The notes beneath the pieces were generated by a model. The model did no database searches, was not told the DNA's origin, and was given only the letters and a program-made list of their open reading frames with translations. 42,279 bases of DNA from an uncultured Bacilli bacterium (GTDB lineage: Bacteria > Bacillota_I > Bacilli_A > RF39 > UBA660), in contig CALVIC010000011.1 in the NCBI GenBank assembly GCA_944329365.1, positions 1 to 42,279 on the forward strand, written 5' to 3'. Below, one piece after another: positions 22,827 through 31,899 of the stretch; within the stretch, counting starts at the first letter, position 1, and each line of letters begins with the position of its first letter. Position numbers and translations under genes: made by a program.

Positions 22827-23344
22827 TATCTATCACCTGAATACATTGCCGTATCCCCTTCACTAAAATTATAAGTTCTCTCACCCTTCGTATAAACTGG
22901 AATCTTAAACTCGCCTACTATTGGCAAATTGACAAATATATAACTAACCACACTATAGTTATAATAAATCGGCTGATTATCACCATTCTCTTTGTTTACT
23001 TCCTTATCACCCCGATCATCCGGATGGAAATAAACACAATATAGATGAGTTGAATCTTCGTTAATATCTAAAGTTCCCTCATCAGAACTATTTGGTGAAG
23101 AAGGACAATCAGTGCGTTGAATACCACCATTTAAACTGGTATATCCAATACTAATCAAATAATCCTCTATTTCCGCTTTAGCCAAATCATTATGACCCTC
23201 AAACTTCTCAATAGTACCTAATATTCTCTCATTGACTTTGAAAGCCTTATAATAGCTAATAGTTGCCGAAATAAGACCAAATACAATTATTATAAAAAGT
23301 ATAATCATGTTATATAGAAAAACACTACCAATACCTTCACGCAT
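22826..23344 (-). CDS. TadE/F-like membrane-anchored minor pilin-type protein (copy 1)
   Basis: The 172-residue product starts MREGIGSVFLYN and has one membrane helix (about 10-33). The outer domain contains RTDCPSSPNSSDEG, LYCVYFHPDD and YSVVSYIFVNLPIVGEFKIPV, matching its downstream paralogue position by position. The ATG is preceded by a GGCGGTG-type site. A terminator-like hairpin lies between this gene and the Flp-like pilin. It is probably a minor pilin or assembly factor of the Tad part. No enzyme motif is present. Confidence 0.65.
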   Translation of the reverse strand: MREGIGSVFLYNMIILFIIIVFGLISATISYYKAFKVNERILGTIEKFEGHNDLAKAEIEDYLISIGYTSLNGGIQRTDCPSSPNSSDEGTLDINEDSTHLYCVYFHPDDRGDKEVNKENGDNQPIYYNYSVVSYIFVNLPIVGEFKIPVYTKGERTYNFSEGDTAMYSGDR

Positions 23345-23373
23345 TTTAAGACACCGCCCATCTTTTTACTAAG

Positions 23374-23399
23374 AAAATCTTGCCATAAAGCAAGAATTT
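23374..23399 (-). terminator. Attenuator-like hairpin after the Flp-like pilin
   Basis: On the minus strand, TCTTGC (23390-23395) pairs with GCAAGA (23378-23383), with A/T flanks that extend the stem, and ends in TTTTC. It is a plausible partial terminator that raises Flp pilin over downstream genes. Confidence 0.55.
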
Positions 23400-23408
23400 T
23401 TTAACATC

Positions 23409-23642
23409 TTATTTAGTATTAGAGTTGTTAACGCACTCTCTATAACCAGCCTCATCATAAGTATTACTGTTACCACGAGTACATTGACCACTTTTCCATA
23501 CACCACCAGCATCTGTACAACAAGCACGTTCAGCTGTATTACTCATCAAACTAGTGATTAATGGAGTAACAACCGCAACGATAACACCGATTAAGATAAT
23601 CGCAACAACTGTTAAGTTTGCCTCACCTGCAGCTTCTTTCAT
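23409..23642 (-). CDS. Small Flp-like pilin
   Basis: The 77-residue protein starts MKEAAGEANLTVVAIILIGVIVAVVTPLI, a short start with a Gly-Glu pair followed by a long hydrophobic helix, as in Flp/type IV-like pilins. The remaining ~45 residues are outside the membrane and hold four cysteines (ACCTDAGG, SGQC, YRECV). Its own extended -10 promoter, a strong AGGTGGTG ribosome binding site and a following attenuator suggest high expression, as for a major pilin. It sits directly after tadC. The exact processing site is uncertain: cleavage after Gly6 is possible, but no prepilin peptidase gene is in the window. Confidence 0.68.
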   Translation of the reverse strand: MKEAAGEANLTVVAIILIGVIVAVVTPLITSLMSNTAERACCTDAGGVWKSGQCTRGNSNTYDEAGYRECVNNSNTK

Positions 23643-23677
23643 CTAATATCACCACCTTACCTTATCCTCTATTTCAA

Positions 23678-23686
23678 ATTATAACA
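23678..23686 (-). promoter_or_regulatory. Extended -10 promoter of the Flp-like pilin gene
   Basis: The minus strand reads TGTTATAAT, about 35 bp upstream of the start codon at 23642. The -35 is weak. Confidence 0.55.
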
Positions 23687-23736
23687 CATTTATATCACGA
23701 TTTCTATAAAATATCTAAAACTTAACTTTTACTTTA

Positions 23737-24531
23737 CTAATAATTCATCATCATCATCATTGATAAAAGTAGGAAACCTAAAATTCCACCACCTGTACCG
23801 AATAACATGATCATCGTCTTGTTTTCCATCTTCTCAAGACGCTCTTTATATTTTTGCTCACGAGCCTTATTTTGAAGTGTTGAAATAGTTCTTGAGAAAA
23901 CAAGCAATTGTTCCTGCTTATTTTCTTGACTACCAAGTCCTAAACGATAAAGCAGTCTCATCATTCGCATTGAATCACGAACTGGATACTCATTTGCAAA
24001 ATCCATATAAGGTTGAACAGAAGAATCACCGGAATCGATTTTTGCAACTAAAGTTCTAAGACCAGGCTTAAAAATTTCAGGAGCTGTATCGATTGATTTC
24101 GCAAGAGCAACAGGAACTGTATAATGTTGTATCAAAATTTCAAGTCCCTTTAAATAGTATGGAAGCATTAAGTTAATTCTATGTAAATTTGCCTTATAAT
24201 AATTTTTTAAATTCATATAAGGAAGTTTAAATACTAAGAAACCAATAAGTAATGAAAGTAAAATATAAGCAAAAGATAATTGATTTAAGAAAATGAAAAA
24301 CATAACAATAATTGCCAAAATTCCATTTCTTACTCTCTGTCCAAATAACTTTTCGACATCGATATCTCCGCCATATCTAACACTTAACAAAAACTTATAA
24401 TCATCTTCCATCAAAAACATGAAATAAGGCTCTGTCTCTTTAATAAATTTATGAGAACTAAAATGATTATTAAAGGACAAAATAATAACTATAATAATAC
24501 CAATTAAAATAAACATTAATCCTAAATTCAT
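23737..24531 (-). CDS. tadC: TadC-like GspF-family membrane platform protein
   Basis: TadB and TadC form the inner-membrane platform that works with the CpaF/TadA ATPase. The 264-residue protein has an N-terminal helix (1-20), a helix pair near 70-110, a cytosolic GspF-type helical domain (LNLMLPYYLKGLEILIQHY onward, with PVALAKSIDTAPEIFKPGLRTLVAKIDSGDS) and a C-terminal helix (about 242-262). It follows tadB with a TAATG overlap. The segment order and neighbours make TadC the natural name, though the TadB/TadC distinction is by position. Confidence 0.82.
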   Translation of the reverse strand: MNLGLMFILIGIIIVIILSFNNHFSSHKFIKETEPYFMFLMEDDYKFLLSVRYGGDIDVEKLFGQRVRNGILAIIVMFFIFLNQLSFAYILLSLLIGFLVFKLPYMNLKNYYKANLHRINLMLPYYLKGLEILIQHYTVPVALAKSIDTAPEIFKPGLRTLVAKIDSGDSSVQPYMDFANEYPVRDSMRMMRLLYRLGLGSQENKQEQLLVFSRTISTLQNKAREQKYKERLEKMENKTMIMLFGTGGGILGFLLLSMMMMMNY

Positions 24532-25436
24532 TATTCCGCCCCCACATCTTCGTTATAATATTTTTCACCAGACAGGATAAAATATGTATTAAGCCAAATA
24601 ATACCATGTAGTAAAAGTACTACCCACCAGTCCTCAAGCATCTGGTTATAAGTCTCGATTCCAAGCATAAACTGAACAAGCATAACCATCAAATAAAGTA
24701 ATATACCAAATTGTAAAAACTTTTTATGGAAAGTTGCTCTATCAATTCTATCTCGGTAAACAGATTCGACTAACATATCAATATCCTGACTCATGTTTTC
24801 CAAGGATTCACCAGAATCCTTAGCACCTTCATTAGTAATCTGTAAAAATAATTGATGCATATTTCTAACGATAAAATAATCATATTTAGAATTCATATAT
24901 TCTATTGACTGTTCGACAGTTCCGTTTTCATAAGCCAAATCAATCATCATCTTGACATCTGACTTAACCGGATCTTCCAAAACATTAGAACTATAAACCC
25001 CTTCCAAAGCCTTAACAAAAGATTGCGTCGTTGCAAATTCCATAATTGTATTTGTCGTATATACTTGAATCTGTTCAAATATAAACTCACTATAAAGTCT
25101 CTTACACCTTAAATAAGTTAAATAAGGAATAACAGCTACTGCCGCAATTGAATATATAATTGATACGATAATATTATAAAAATACAAATATGTCACAACT
25201 GCCGCCCCAACCGCAAATACAATTACCTGAATCGCATACTGCCTTGGTGTATACTCTTGACCAAGCTCCTTAACTTTCTCTCTGACAACTTTAAATGAAT
25301 AAGGAGCATAACGGTCATATAACGCACCAACTTTTTTGTTTATGAACTTATAAACATTATTTGAATTGCTGTTATTACGATATAGAATTATAAACACAGC
25401 AATCGCTAAAACAATTAAGAAAATTACAATTGTCAT
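24531..25436 (-). CDS. tadB: TadB-like GspF-family membrane platform protein
   Basis: The 301-residue protein has an N-terminal helix (1-19), two central helices (about 72-115), a T2SSF-type cytosolic helical bundle (FEQIQVYTTNTIMEFATTQSFVKALEGVYSS and NEGAKDSGESLENMSQDID) and two C-terminal helices (about 245-290). This is the usual TadB layout and it directly follows the CpaF gene. It would couple ATP hydrolysis by CpaF to pilin movement in the membrane. It overlaps tadC by 1 bp. Confidence 0.85.
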   Translation of the reverse strand: MTIVIFLIVLAIAVFIILYRNNSNSNNVYKFINKKVGALYDRYAPYSFKVVREKVKELGQEYTPRQYAIQVIVFAVGAAVVTYLYFYNIIVSIIYSIAAVAVIPYLTYLRCKRLYSEFIFEQIQVYTTNTIMEFATTQSFVKALEGVYSSNVLEDPVKSDVKMMIDLAYENGTVEQSIEYMNSKYDYFIVRNMHQLFLQITNEGAKDSGESLENMSQDIDMLVESVYRDRIDRATFHKKFLQFGILLYLMVMLVQFMLGIETYNQMLEDWWVVLLLHGIIWLNTYFILSGEKYYNEDVGAE

Positions 25437-25452
25437 ATTTCACGTACCTCCT

Positions 25453-26937
25453 TTATTCAAATAAACTTTCACTAGTTTGACTACCAGTTAAAGGAGCCTG
25501 ACTTTGTGATTGGTTAATATTTTGATTAACCACTTGACCTTGTTGCGCATTCACTGCCGAATCAAACGCATTACTAAACACGCTCTGACTAGTCATGTTC
25601 ATATTCACTTGACCGTTAGTATTTACATCTTGACTAACCACATTACTTGAATTAACAATGCCTTGATTAATATTTGAATTAACCGCGCTACCTTGGCCAG
25701 TCACATTATTTGAATTAAAATTGTTATTCACTGATGTGACACTGTTTGAAAACATCATATTTTGTGTACTAGAACTATTAGTCACCACAGGTTCATCTTT
25801 CACTTCTGGAATAACACCTTGATTATTAGAACCATCCTTTATAAACATACTATTTTCTGGTGTCTCTTCCTCAGGCTCACCAGCCAAATTTTGAAGCTCT
25901 TTTGGTAAAAATACACCTTGAACTTCCAAATAATCGATTAAATATGGACTTGGATTATTTCTAATAATCTTACCATCCGCACCCTTTCGATATATAACAT
26001 TATGTTTAGCCTCGTTTGTATCCTCAGTTACATAAAATTCCGTAACCTCAGCAATCTCACGTTTGAATTTATGAGTAGCCTTATCAGTAAATCCTCGAAC
26101 ATAAATACCAATCTGAATATATCTACAAATAGACTTTAAAAACTGATCCATATCTTGACTAGTTTCAAGCAAACTATACATACGACTAGGAATAGAAGAA
26201 GCTTTATCAGCGTGAATAGTTGACAAAATATAATGACCAGAAGAAATAGAATTTCTAACAGCCATAACCGCTTCTGCACTACGAACCTCGGAAAGTAAAA
26301 TCCACTTTGGATTTTGACGCATACAAGCTTCCAAAATATCTGTATATGTTGCAATATTATTGGTTTTCATTGACACGATATCTCGCGTCGGAAAAATCTT
26401 ATCTAAATGAAGCTCTAAAGTATCTTCGATTGTAATAATCTTTTCATTTTCAGCAATCTTAGAAGCTAAATACTTAATAAGCTCCGTCTTTCCAGAACCA
26501 GTCTCCCCACAAGCAATAATATTACAATGACCCAAAACACATTGTTCTAAAAAATCGATAATATCGAGTTCGACATACTTTTCAGCAACAATCTTTTCCT
26601 TTTGAAGTCTAATCTTTGCCGGTGTCTTACGAACAACACAAGCAATACCATTTTGTGCGATTGAATCATGTACAAACGCTAAACGGAGTTCAGCACTTTC
26701 AGCATCCAAGAATGGATGAGCCATATTGAATGTTTTACCCATTACATTAGAACACTGAAAGGCTAATTTCTCCATAAAAGAATTATTTACTTCCTTATTT
26801 TCAACTCTGAATATACCCTTAGATAAAGTTTTTAACCATACCTGTCCACCATTGTCATAAGAAATATCAGTAATATCATCATCTTCCAAATATGGCTTTA
26901 GCGGTCCAAAGTCAATTTGGTCGAACATATTATTCAT
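25453..26937 (-). CDS. cpaF: CpaF/TadA-family secretion ATPase with N/Q-rich tail
   Basis: CpaF/TadA ATPases drive Tad pilus assembly and belong to the VirB11 superfamily. The 494-residue product has the N-terminal domain with DDDITDISYDNGGQVWLK (19-36), Walker A GETGSGKT (144-151), the Asp box ITIEDTLEL (169-177), Walker B WILLSEVRSAE (212-222) and the His box STIHADKASSIP (239-250). After about residue 365 comes a ~125-residue Asn/Gln/Ser-rich, low-complexity tail not typical of the family. In this locus it could serve the Tad part, or act as the missing VirB11 of the VirB part, or both. ATG with GAGGAG upstream. Confidence 0.92.
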   Translation of the reverse strand: MNNMFDQIDFGPLKPYLEDDDITDISYDNGGQVWLKTLSKGIFRVENKEVNNSFMEKLAFQCSNVMGKTFNMAHPFLDAESAELRLAFVHDSIAQNGIACVVRKTPAKIRLQKEKIVAEKYVELDIIDFLEQCVLGHCNIIACGETGSGKTELIKYLASKIAENEKIITIEDTLELHLDKIFPTRDIVSMKTNNIATYTDILEACMRQNPKWILLSEVRSAEAVMAVRNSISSGHYILSTIHADKASSIPSRMYSLLETSQDMDQFLKSICRYIQIGIYVRGFTDKATHKFKREIAEVTEFYVTEDTNEAKHNVIYRKGADGKIIRNNPSPYLIDYLEVQGVFLPKELQNLAGEPEEETPENSMFIKDGSNNQGVIPEVKDEPVVTNSSSTQNMMFSNSVTSVNNNFNSNNVTGQGSAVNSNINQGIVNSSNVVSQDVNTNGQVNMNMTSQSVFSNAFDSAVNAQQGQVVNQNINQSQSQAPLTGSQTSESLFE

Positions 26938-26943
26938 AAAATA

Positions 26944-27990
26944 TTACTCCTCGTCATTTGCCATTGGCACATTAGTTGTGGCAGTATGAACTTCACCCGA
27001 TTGCTCAGTAACTGAAGCTGTAAGAGTTCCTTCTTCATCGAAAGTAACTGTTACTCTTCTGTCATTTACAACAACTGGATCTTCATTATTTACAGTATAA
27101 GAACAAGTATATTCACTTCCACATCCTTCAGGGAATCTAACTGTTACACGCATATTGTTATTCTTGTTAGCTGAGAACGTTGGAACAAGCTCACTAGCAT
27201 CAATAGTATCTTGAACAATTGGAATATCTACTGAATGAGCATTAATATAATCTACAAGTTGTTGAGTTGAAACTTGAGTCGCACCTTCATCTGGTGCCTC
27301 ACCACCGTGTGGTACTGGATAAAGTTCAACACCTAAATCATCCATGTAAGAAGCTTTCTTAAGTAAGCTATACATATCAGCTGGTAAACCGAATATTAAC
27401 ATAGATGGACTTCTCTCTTCTGAAGTATTTTCAAATACCGCTCTACCAGAAGAATCCTTAACAGCTAAAACTTCGATATTTTCAATAAGCTTACCAATCA
27501 TGATAAGTTCATCCTCACCATTACCAACTTTCATATAAATATCAATCTTATTACCAGGGAAAATTGAATTACCATAAGTACTTTCCATATCAACTGGGAA
27601 ATTATACACAACCTCGCCAGCTTTTACTTTTGTAAATGCCGCATCAGGAAGTTCATCTTCGTCAATAACAGTATCCGTATAGAACATACTACCCTCAGGG
27701 ATAACTGTATTAATATTAGAATACTTACCGACAATTTGTGAAGTCGACCTAATTACATTATCTGAAATTGAAATATTAGGCATATCAATTTCCTGAACCA
27801 TATCACTCGTTATCTCAGTTCTGGGTTGAATTGTTTCTGTAGCAACTGGAATTGAAACCGGTTCTACTGCTTTATTAATTTGACTACTATAACCAATATA
27901 AAGTAATACCAAAATGATAATTACACCAATAATGGTTACAGTATTTTTGTTCTTAAAAAACCTTTTAAATGAAGCCATTACATTTTCCAT
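26944..27990 (-). CDS. cpaB: CpaB/RcpC-like SAF-domain protein
   Basis: CpaB/RcpC proteins are membrane-anchored periplasmic or wall-facing parts of Tad pilus machines. The 348-residue product has an N-terminal membrane helix (about 18-34) and a SAF domain (about 45-108: VSIPVATETIQPRTEITSDMVQEIDMP, then GKYSNINTVIPEGSMFY). A beta-rich CpaB region follows with NKIDIYMKVG and IENIEVLAVKDSSGR, then an extra C-terminal immunoglobulin-like stretch ending in an acidic tail. It lies 6 bp upstream of cpaF. The SAF domain in other CpaB proteins is thought to bind cell-wall sugars. Confidence 0.85.
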   Translation of the reverse strand: MENVMASFKRFFKNKNTVTIIGVIIILVLLYIGYSSQINKAVEPVSIPVATETIQPRTEITSDMVQEIDMPNISISDNVIRSTSQIVGKYSNINTVIPEGSMFYTDTVIDEDELPDAAFTKVKAGEVVYNFPVDMESTYGNSIFPGNKIDIYMKVGNGEDELIMIGKLIENIEVLAVKDSSGRAVFENTSEERSPSMLIFGLPADMYSLLKKASYMDDLGVELYPVPHGGEAPDEGATQVSTQQLVDYINAHSVDIPIVQDTIDASELVPTFSANKNNNMRVTVRFPEGCGSEYTCSYTVNNEDPVVVNDRRVTVTFDEEGTLTASVTEQSGEVHTATTNVPMANDEE

Positions 27991-28017
27991 ATTTATTCCT
28001 TCTTTCTATTCTCTATT

Positions 28018-28425
28018 TTAATAAGGGACCTCAAGTATAGCATTAATACGATCAGATAAATCAAAGTTCATCGTCTCACCACTCATACCATTAGACCCGA
28101 TTACCCCACTTGAAACTCTAATGCTTACCTTTGGTGGTTTCTCGTTTATATCGTAAAATTTAATATTGTATTCTCTAGACATGCTCGCACTTTCCGCATA
28201 TCTTCTAATAAAGTTTTCTACAAACTTCTCTCGGTTTATTCGAATCTCGCCAGTTGACCTATAAGAAGCATAATCAAATGAATCCCACATCGCTGCTTCT
28301 GTAACTTCTTTAAGAAGCTGTGAATTATGTTCGTCGGTATTTGTTAAATTTTGAAATAAGAATATAAAGATAATTCCAGCCACACCGAGCATTACGACAA
28401 ATACGCCCCAAAATGACTCTTTCAT
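28018..28425 (-). CDS. TadE-like membrane-anchored protein
   Basis: The 135-residue protein starts MKESFWGVFVVMLGVAGIIFIF, a short MKE start and one membrane helix as in the other TadE/F-like genes here. It continues with FDYASYRSTGEIRINREKFVENFIRRYAESAS and a beta-rich end. It has no cysteines in the outer part, unlike its relatives downstream. It lies between the large secreted protein gene and cpaB. A minor pilin or pseudopilin role in the Tad part is likely but not proved. Confidence 0.65.
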   Translation of the reverse strand: MKESFWGVFVVMLGVAGIIFIFLFQNLTNTDEHNSQLLKEVTEAAMWDSFDYASYRSTGEIRINREKFVENFIRRYAESASMSREYNIKFYDINEKPPKVSIRVSSGVIGSNGMSGETMNFDLSDRINAILEVPY

Positions 28426-28428
28426 CCT

Positions 28429-31239
28429 TTAATCACTACCTTTCTTACTACTATCACAGCTATAGAAATTACTCTTATTACTATCTGCACATAAACCTGA
28501 TACCTCAACAACATCATTCAAGAAATCACTTACGCATGCTTTTCCATTATCCTTACACTTTAAATCCCAATCATCGTAATTAGTATCATCGTTATAACTT
28601 CTAATCGCTGAAATTGATTTTTTATCTAAAGTTACCTCATAAAGTGCATCACCAGTATAAACCTCACTACGTTTATTTATTGCATAATAACTTGAAATTT
28701 TATTATCATAACTACAATCAAGTCTTCCTTTCGCAATTTCGTAAGCACACCAGTTCGTACCTGTACTTCTTGCATTCGTTTCACTACCCTCTTGACCAGG
28801 GAATGGGAATTTCAAATCAATAGGTCTATAAATAACATTTATACCGCCCATACCCGGACAAGTTCCATCAGGCATCGGCGCACATTCGCCACTTGGACAG
28901 CAACCATAAGGACATTCGCTCTCTGGACACTTAAACGTCGTACTACCAGGACAAATTCTATCGTACTCTTCTTTACTTATCTCATTACCATTAAAATCAT
29001 AATACTTGCCATCAGAAACATAACAATTTCCACCATTTGGACAAATCTCATAAAATTTCTCCTTAGTAATTTCATTACCACTAAAATCGTAATACTTACC
29101 GTTCTCTATTCTACAAGTATACTTATCATTACCATTTTCACAAGTTCCTGTTGACGGATTATAAGAAGTTCCTACTGGACAACAAGTATTAGTTTTAAAG
29201 TTCCAATCACGTCCAAGCCTATTTGCATCAGCTTCGCTTGAACAGTCATCATCACCAGATGGATTATTATCACAAATTCTATAGTAATCTTCCTTCGTTA
29301 TTTCCGCCCCATTATAATAATACTTGCCATTTCTTATCTCACATTTATTTTTGTCATTCTCATCTCTTAAAATAAGACAAATATAACCATTATTATTATC
29401 AATCTTGTTCAGTGAAATACAATTACCAATTTTATTTTTCGTTCTTTCATTTACGCAACTTTCAAAACCACTACCTGAAGTGCCATACATTTTCGCACAT
29501 GCACTATTATTTAAAATATCTTGATCCCCATCTTCCATTTTTCCATTTTTATATTTCTTATAAATATTATCTGCTTTATTATTACCAGTAATAAAATAAT
29601 CATTACTTTGAGTATAAGCTTTTGCAATCCTTGAATTTTTAGGAAGTGTATATGAAAATTGAATATCGCCGGCTTTACTAGTTCCCGTATTTTCATAAGT
29701 ATTATTAAATGATATAGGCAAATTAGGTAAACCGATATTTATATATTTTTGAAGCTCATTACTATCATTAGTAGGCTTCCTCTTCATTGAAAGTCCATCT
29801 TGCATTCTAATATATTGATAATAGTTTTGTGGAAGAGTATAAGAATAAGTAACTGACATTGTTAAAGTATTACCATTTATCGTAGCTAAATAACTATCAG
29901 GAGCATCATATCTTCTCATCTCTTCAGCCGAACTCATGTTATAAGGACTATTACTGTTAGTCTCTTTATATTTAAACTTTACCGTTCCTGTGTCCTGCTT
30001 AAATTCATTTTCCGCTCTTCGAGCATAAGCATTTAAATCTCCGCCGCGGCACTGTCTAATCTTAGTTACTCTAATAGGTTTAAAGTTGGGAATTCCAGGT
30101 GAAGAAATATTTTCCATTTCTGTCGCTGAAGGATTTACGTAAAAATACCTTCCTGTACCAACATTTACTGTATTGTTAACATTTGGTAAAAACACTCTAT
30201 ACTCTTCCCTGCAATAAACACCATTTCCTCTATTAAAATATGTCTTTGCATTTCCAGTCATTTTTGAGCTATTCATAATAGCTTTCCAATCAGTAGTATC
30301 TTGAATTATATAAGCTTTATTTTCAGCATCCTGAGAATTACAATTAACACAGGCCGCATCAATTGAATAATCATATGCCGGATAATAAGGATTGTGACCA
30401 ATACTTATAATTCCAAGACCAATACCACTATTATAATTTCTAAAATTATCATAATTCCAATTAGAACCCATATATCTTACATTGATATCATCTTTTGTTG
30501 TTCTAATATCACCCGGATATACCCCGGTTCCATTTGCTAAAGTTCTAAGTTCCCAAAGACCTTCGTAAAAACTTGTAGTCCAAACTGACCTATCATTTGG
30601 GATTACTTGAGCAAGCTCTTTTCTAGAATTAGCAAAAAACCAACCAACATTAGTCATGATAATTAATTTTTCTGCGATAAATCTATAACCTTTATGATTC
30701 CAGCCCATCTCTTCCAAGCTCTCTTTACTCATCCGTGACTCGTTAACCCCAAGTTCATTAATTATGGATTTTAACCTAGCTGAATCATTAGCTTCAAGCT
30801 CACTTCTTATTCGGCCCTCATTAGTAGTTCCATTTTCAACTCCAGCAACCTGTTGACCAAGCCAGTACAAATTAGGCTTAGCATTGTTATCAATCAAACC
30901 AAGTCTTGTATTATTATTACCATGTAGTCTAACAAGTTCCCGGTAACTAGACCCCGGAACACCAACATCATTTACAACGACGTCAAAACTAGTTATCTCT
31001 TGCCATGCGCTTTCTCCGCGGGTTCCAGACGGATCAGAACCATCATAATATACCAAACGAATTTTATAACCCCTGTAAGGATAACTAATTCCGTAAGGGT
31101 TATTATAAAAGGAAGTCCAATTACCCCCGGCATTATATCCACCGCCAGGTCCTGAACCGATTGTAACATCAGCACGCACTGATGTTAAACATATACAAGA
31201 AATCATCATAACAACAAATAAATATTTCAAAAACTTCAT
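28429..31239 (-). CDS. Large secreted cysteine-repeat protein, candidate adhesin or substrate
   Basis: The product has 936 residues from the ATG at 31239 (AAGGTG 6 bases before), with an in-frame GTG at 31248 as alternative. A clear signal peptide (MKFLKYLFVVMMISCICLTSVRA) precedes a ~560-residue N-terminal region containing a thioester/Cna-like sounding GYKIRLVYYDGSD and many Asn/Gly. A cysteine-rich region follows, with three ~24-residue repeats of the form C-x3-(N/D)GKYY-x2-(S/N)G-x-EI(T/S)KE-x-(F/Y)-x2-IC (28951-29343) and a CCP-x2-ECxPMPDG knot. No C-terminal membrane anchor or LPXTG is seen. It is the largest outer protein in the locus, upstream of the Tad genes. Adhesin or secreted-effector roles are inferred. 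Confidence 0.7.
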   Translation of the reverse strand: MKFLKYLFVVMMISCICLTSVRADVTIGSGPGGGYNAGGNWTSFYNNPYGISYPYRGYKIRLVYYDGSDPSGTRGESAWQEITSFDVVVNDVGVPGSSYRELVRLHGNNNTRLGLIDNNAKPNLYWLGQQVAGVENGTTNEGRIRSELEANDSARLKSIINELGVNESRMSKESLEEMGWNHKGYRFIAEKLIIMTNVGWFFANSRKELAQVIPNDRSVWTTSFYEGLWELRTLANGTGVYPGDIRTTKDDINVRYMGSNWNYDNFRNYNSGIGLGIISIGHNPYYPAYDYSIDAACVNCNSQDAENKAYIIQDTTDWKAIMNSSKMTGNAKTYFNRGNGVYCREEYRVFLPNVNNTVNVGTGRYFYVNPSATEMENISSPGIPNFKPIRVTKIRQCRGGDLNAYARRAENEFKQDTGTVKFKYKETNSNSPYNMSSAEEMRRYDAPDSYLATINGNTLTMSVTYSYTLPQNYYQYIRMQDGLSMKRKPTNDSNELQKYINIGLPNLPISFNNTYENTGTSKAGDIQFSYTLPKNSRIAKAYTQSNDYFITGNNKADNIYKKYKNGKMEDGDQDILNNSACAKMYGTSGSGFESCVNERTKNKIGNCISLNKIDNNNGYICLILRDENDKNKCEIRNGKYYYNGAEITKEDYYRICDNNPSGDDDCSSEADANRLGRDWNFKTNTCCPVGTSYNPSTGTCENGNDKYTCRIENGKYYDFSGNEITKEKFYEICPNGGNCYVSDGKYYDFNGNEISKEEYDRICPGSTTFKCPESECPYGCCPSGECAPMPDGTCPGMGGINVIYRPIDLKFPFPGQEGSETNARSTGTNWCAYEIAKGRLDCSYDNKISSYYAINKRSEVYTGDALYEVTLDKKSISAIRSYNDDTNYDDWDLKCKDNGKACVSDFLNDVVEVSGLCADSNKSNFYSCDSSKKGSD
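28951..29343 (-). repeat. Three cysteine-bounded 24-25-residue protein repeats
   Basis: Copies at 28951-29025, 29041-29115 and 29272-29343. Each runs from Cys to Cys and shares GKYY, a G-x-EI core and KE-x-(F/Y)-x2-IC. The first two in genomic order are separated by only 15 bp. Confidence 0.85.
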
Positions 31240-31244
31240 TCTTA

Positions 31245-31880
31245 TCACCTTCTACCTTTAAACCTATTGTAAATAAGCATTCCTACTAAAATCAAAACAA
31301 TAACACCAAATATTGCAAATCCAAAAGCGTTATTTGATAAAAACTCTAAAATAACACTCCAAACTGAAACTTCTTGCTTATGAACATTATCTTCTTCTTC
31401 CAACTCTTCTTCATAATTAGCAAGCTCATTTTCAAATTGCTTATTAGAAAATGATGTATCAGTCCACATCTGACACAAAGAAAAATTTGGATAAGCCTTG
31501 CATTCATCAGAATTATAACGTGGATTAAACTCTGGTAAATTAACATATTTAGTACTTATTTCTCTCCCAAGACAACTAGGATCATTAGAATAAAAAGTAA
31601 ATCTCAACTTATTTCCATCTTTATATACCGAACTAACTTCGCCTACCGCTGAAAATCTTGTTCCATAATTATCTATCATATATATATCATTCGTTAAATT
31701 AGTTGCTGTAATTGTAAATTGTGGATAATAATCGATAAACTGATAATTATAACTAAATTTTACATTACTAGCAAGCTTTGAAAGCTCAGCTAATCTCTGA
31801 TAATCACAGTCTGCTTTTACCATAAAAGGAGACATACAAATAAGTGTCAGCACAATGTAAAATACCTTCTTACCCTTCAT
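31245..31880 (-). CDS. Signal-peptide membrane protein of unknown function
   Basis: The 211-residue precursor has a signal peptide (cleavage near residue 22, MVKA), a ~160-residue outer domain with four or five cysteines and the motif ECKAYPNFSLCQMWTDTSFS. A Glu-rich helical stretch (ELANYEEELEEED) leads to a C-terminal membrane helix (about 183-205) with the basic tail NRFKGRR. This is type I topology. The gene has its own extended -10 promoter and an excellent AAGGAGG. It lies 5 bp upstream of the large cysteine-repeat protein, so the two may form a complex or chaperone pair. I recognise no family. Confidence 0.72.
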   Translation of the reverse strand: MKGKKVFYIVLTLICMSPFMVKADCDYQRLAELSKLASNVKFSYNYQFIDYYPQFTITATNLTNDIYMIDNYGTRFSAVGEVSSVYKDGNKLRFTFYSNDPSCLGREISTKYVNLPEFNPRYNSDECKAYPNFSLCQMWTDTSFSNKQFENELANYEEELEEEDNVHKQEVSVWSVILEFLSNNAFGFAIFGVIVLILVGMLIYNRFKGRR

Positions 31881-31899
31881 TACCGTATCCTCCTTTATT

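Noticed and set aside
28614-29154. Plus-strand open frames inside the large secreted protein gene
   Set aside because: They are antisense to a clear gene, made of low-complexity Thr/Ile/His, and have no ribosome binding sites.
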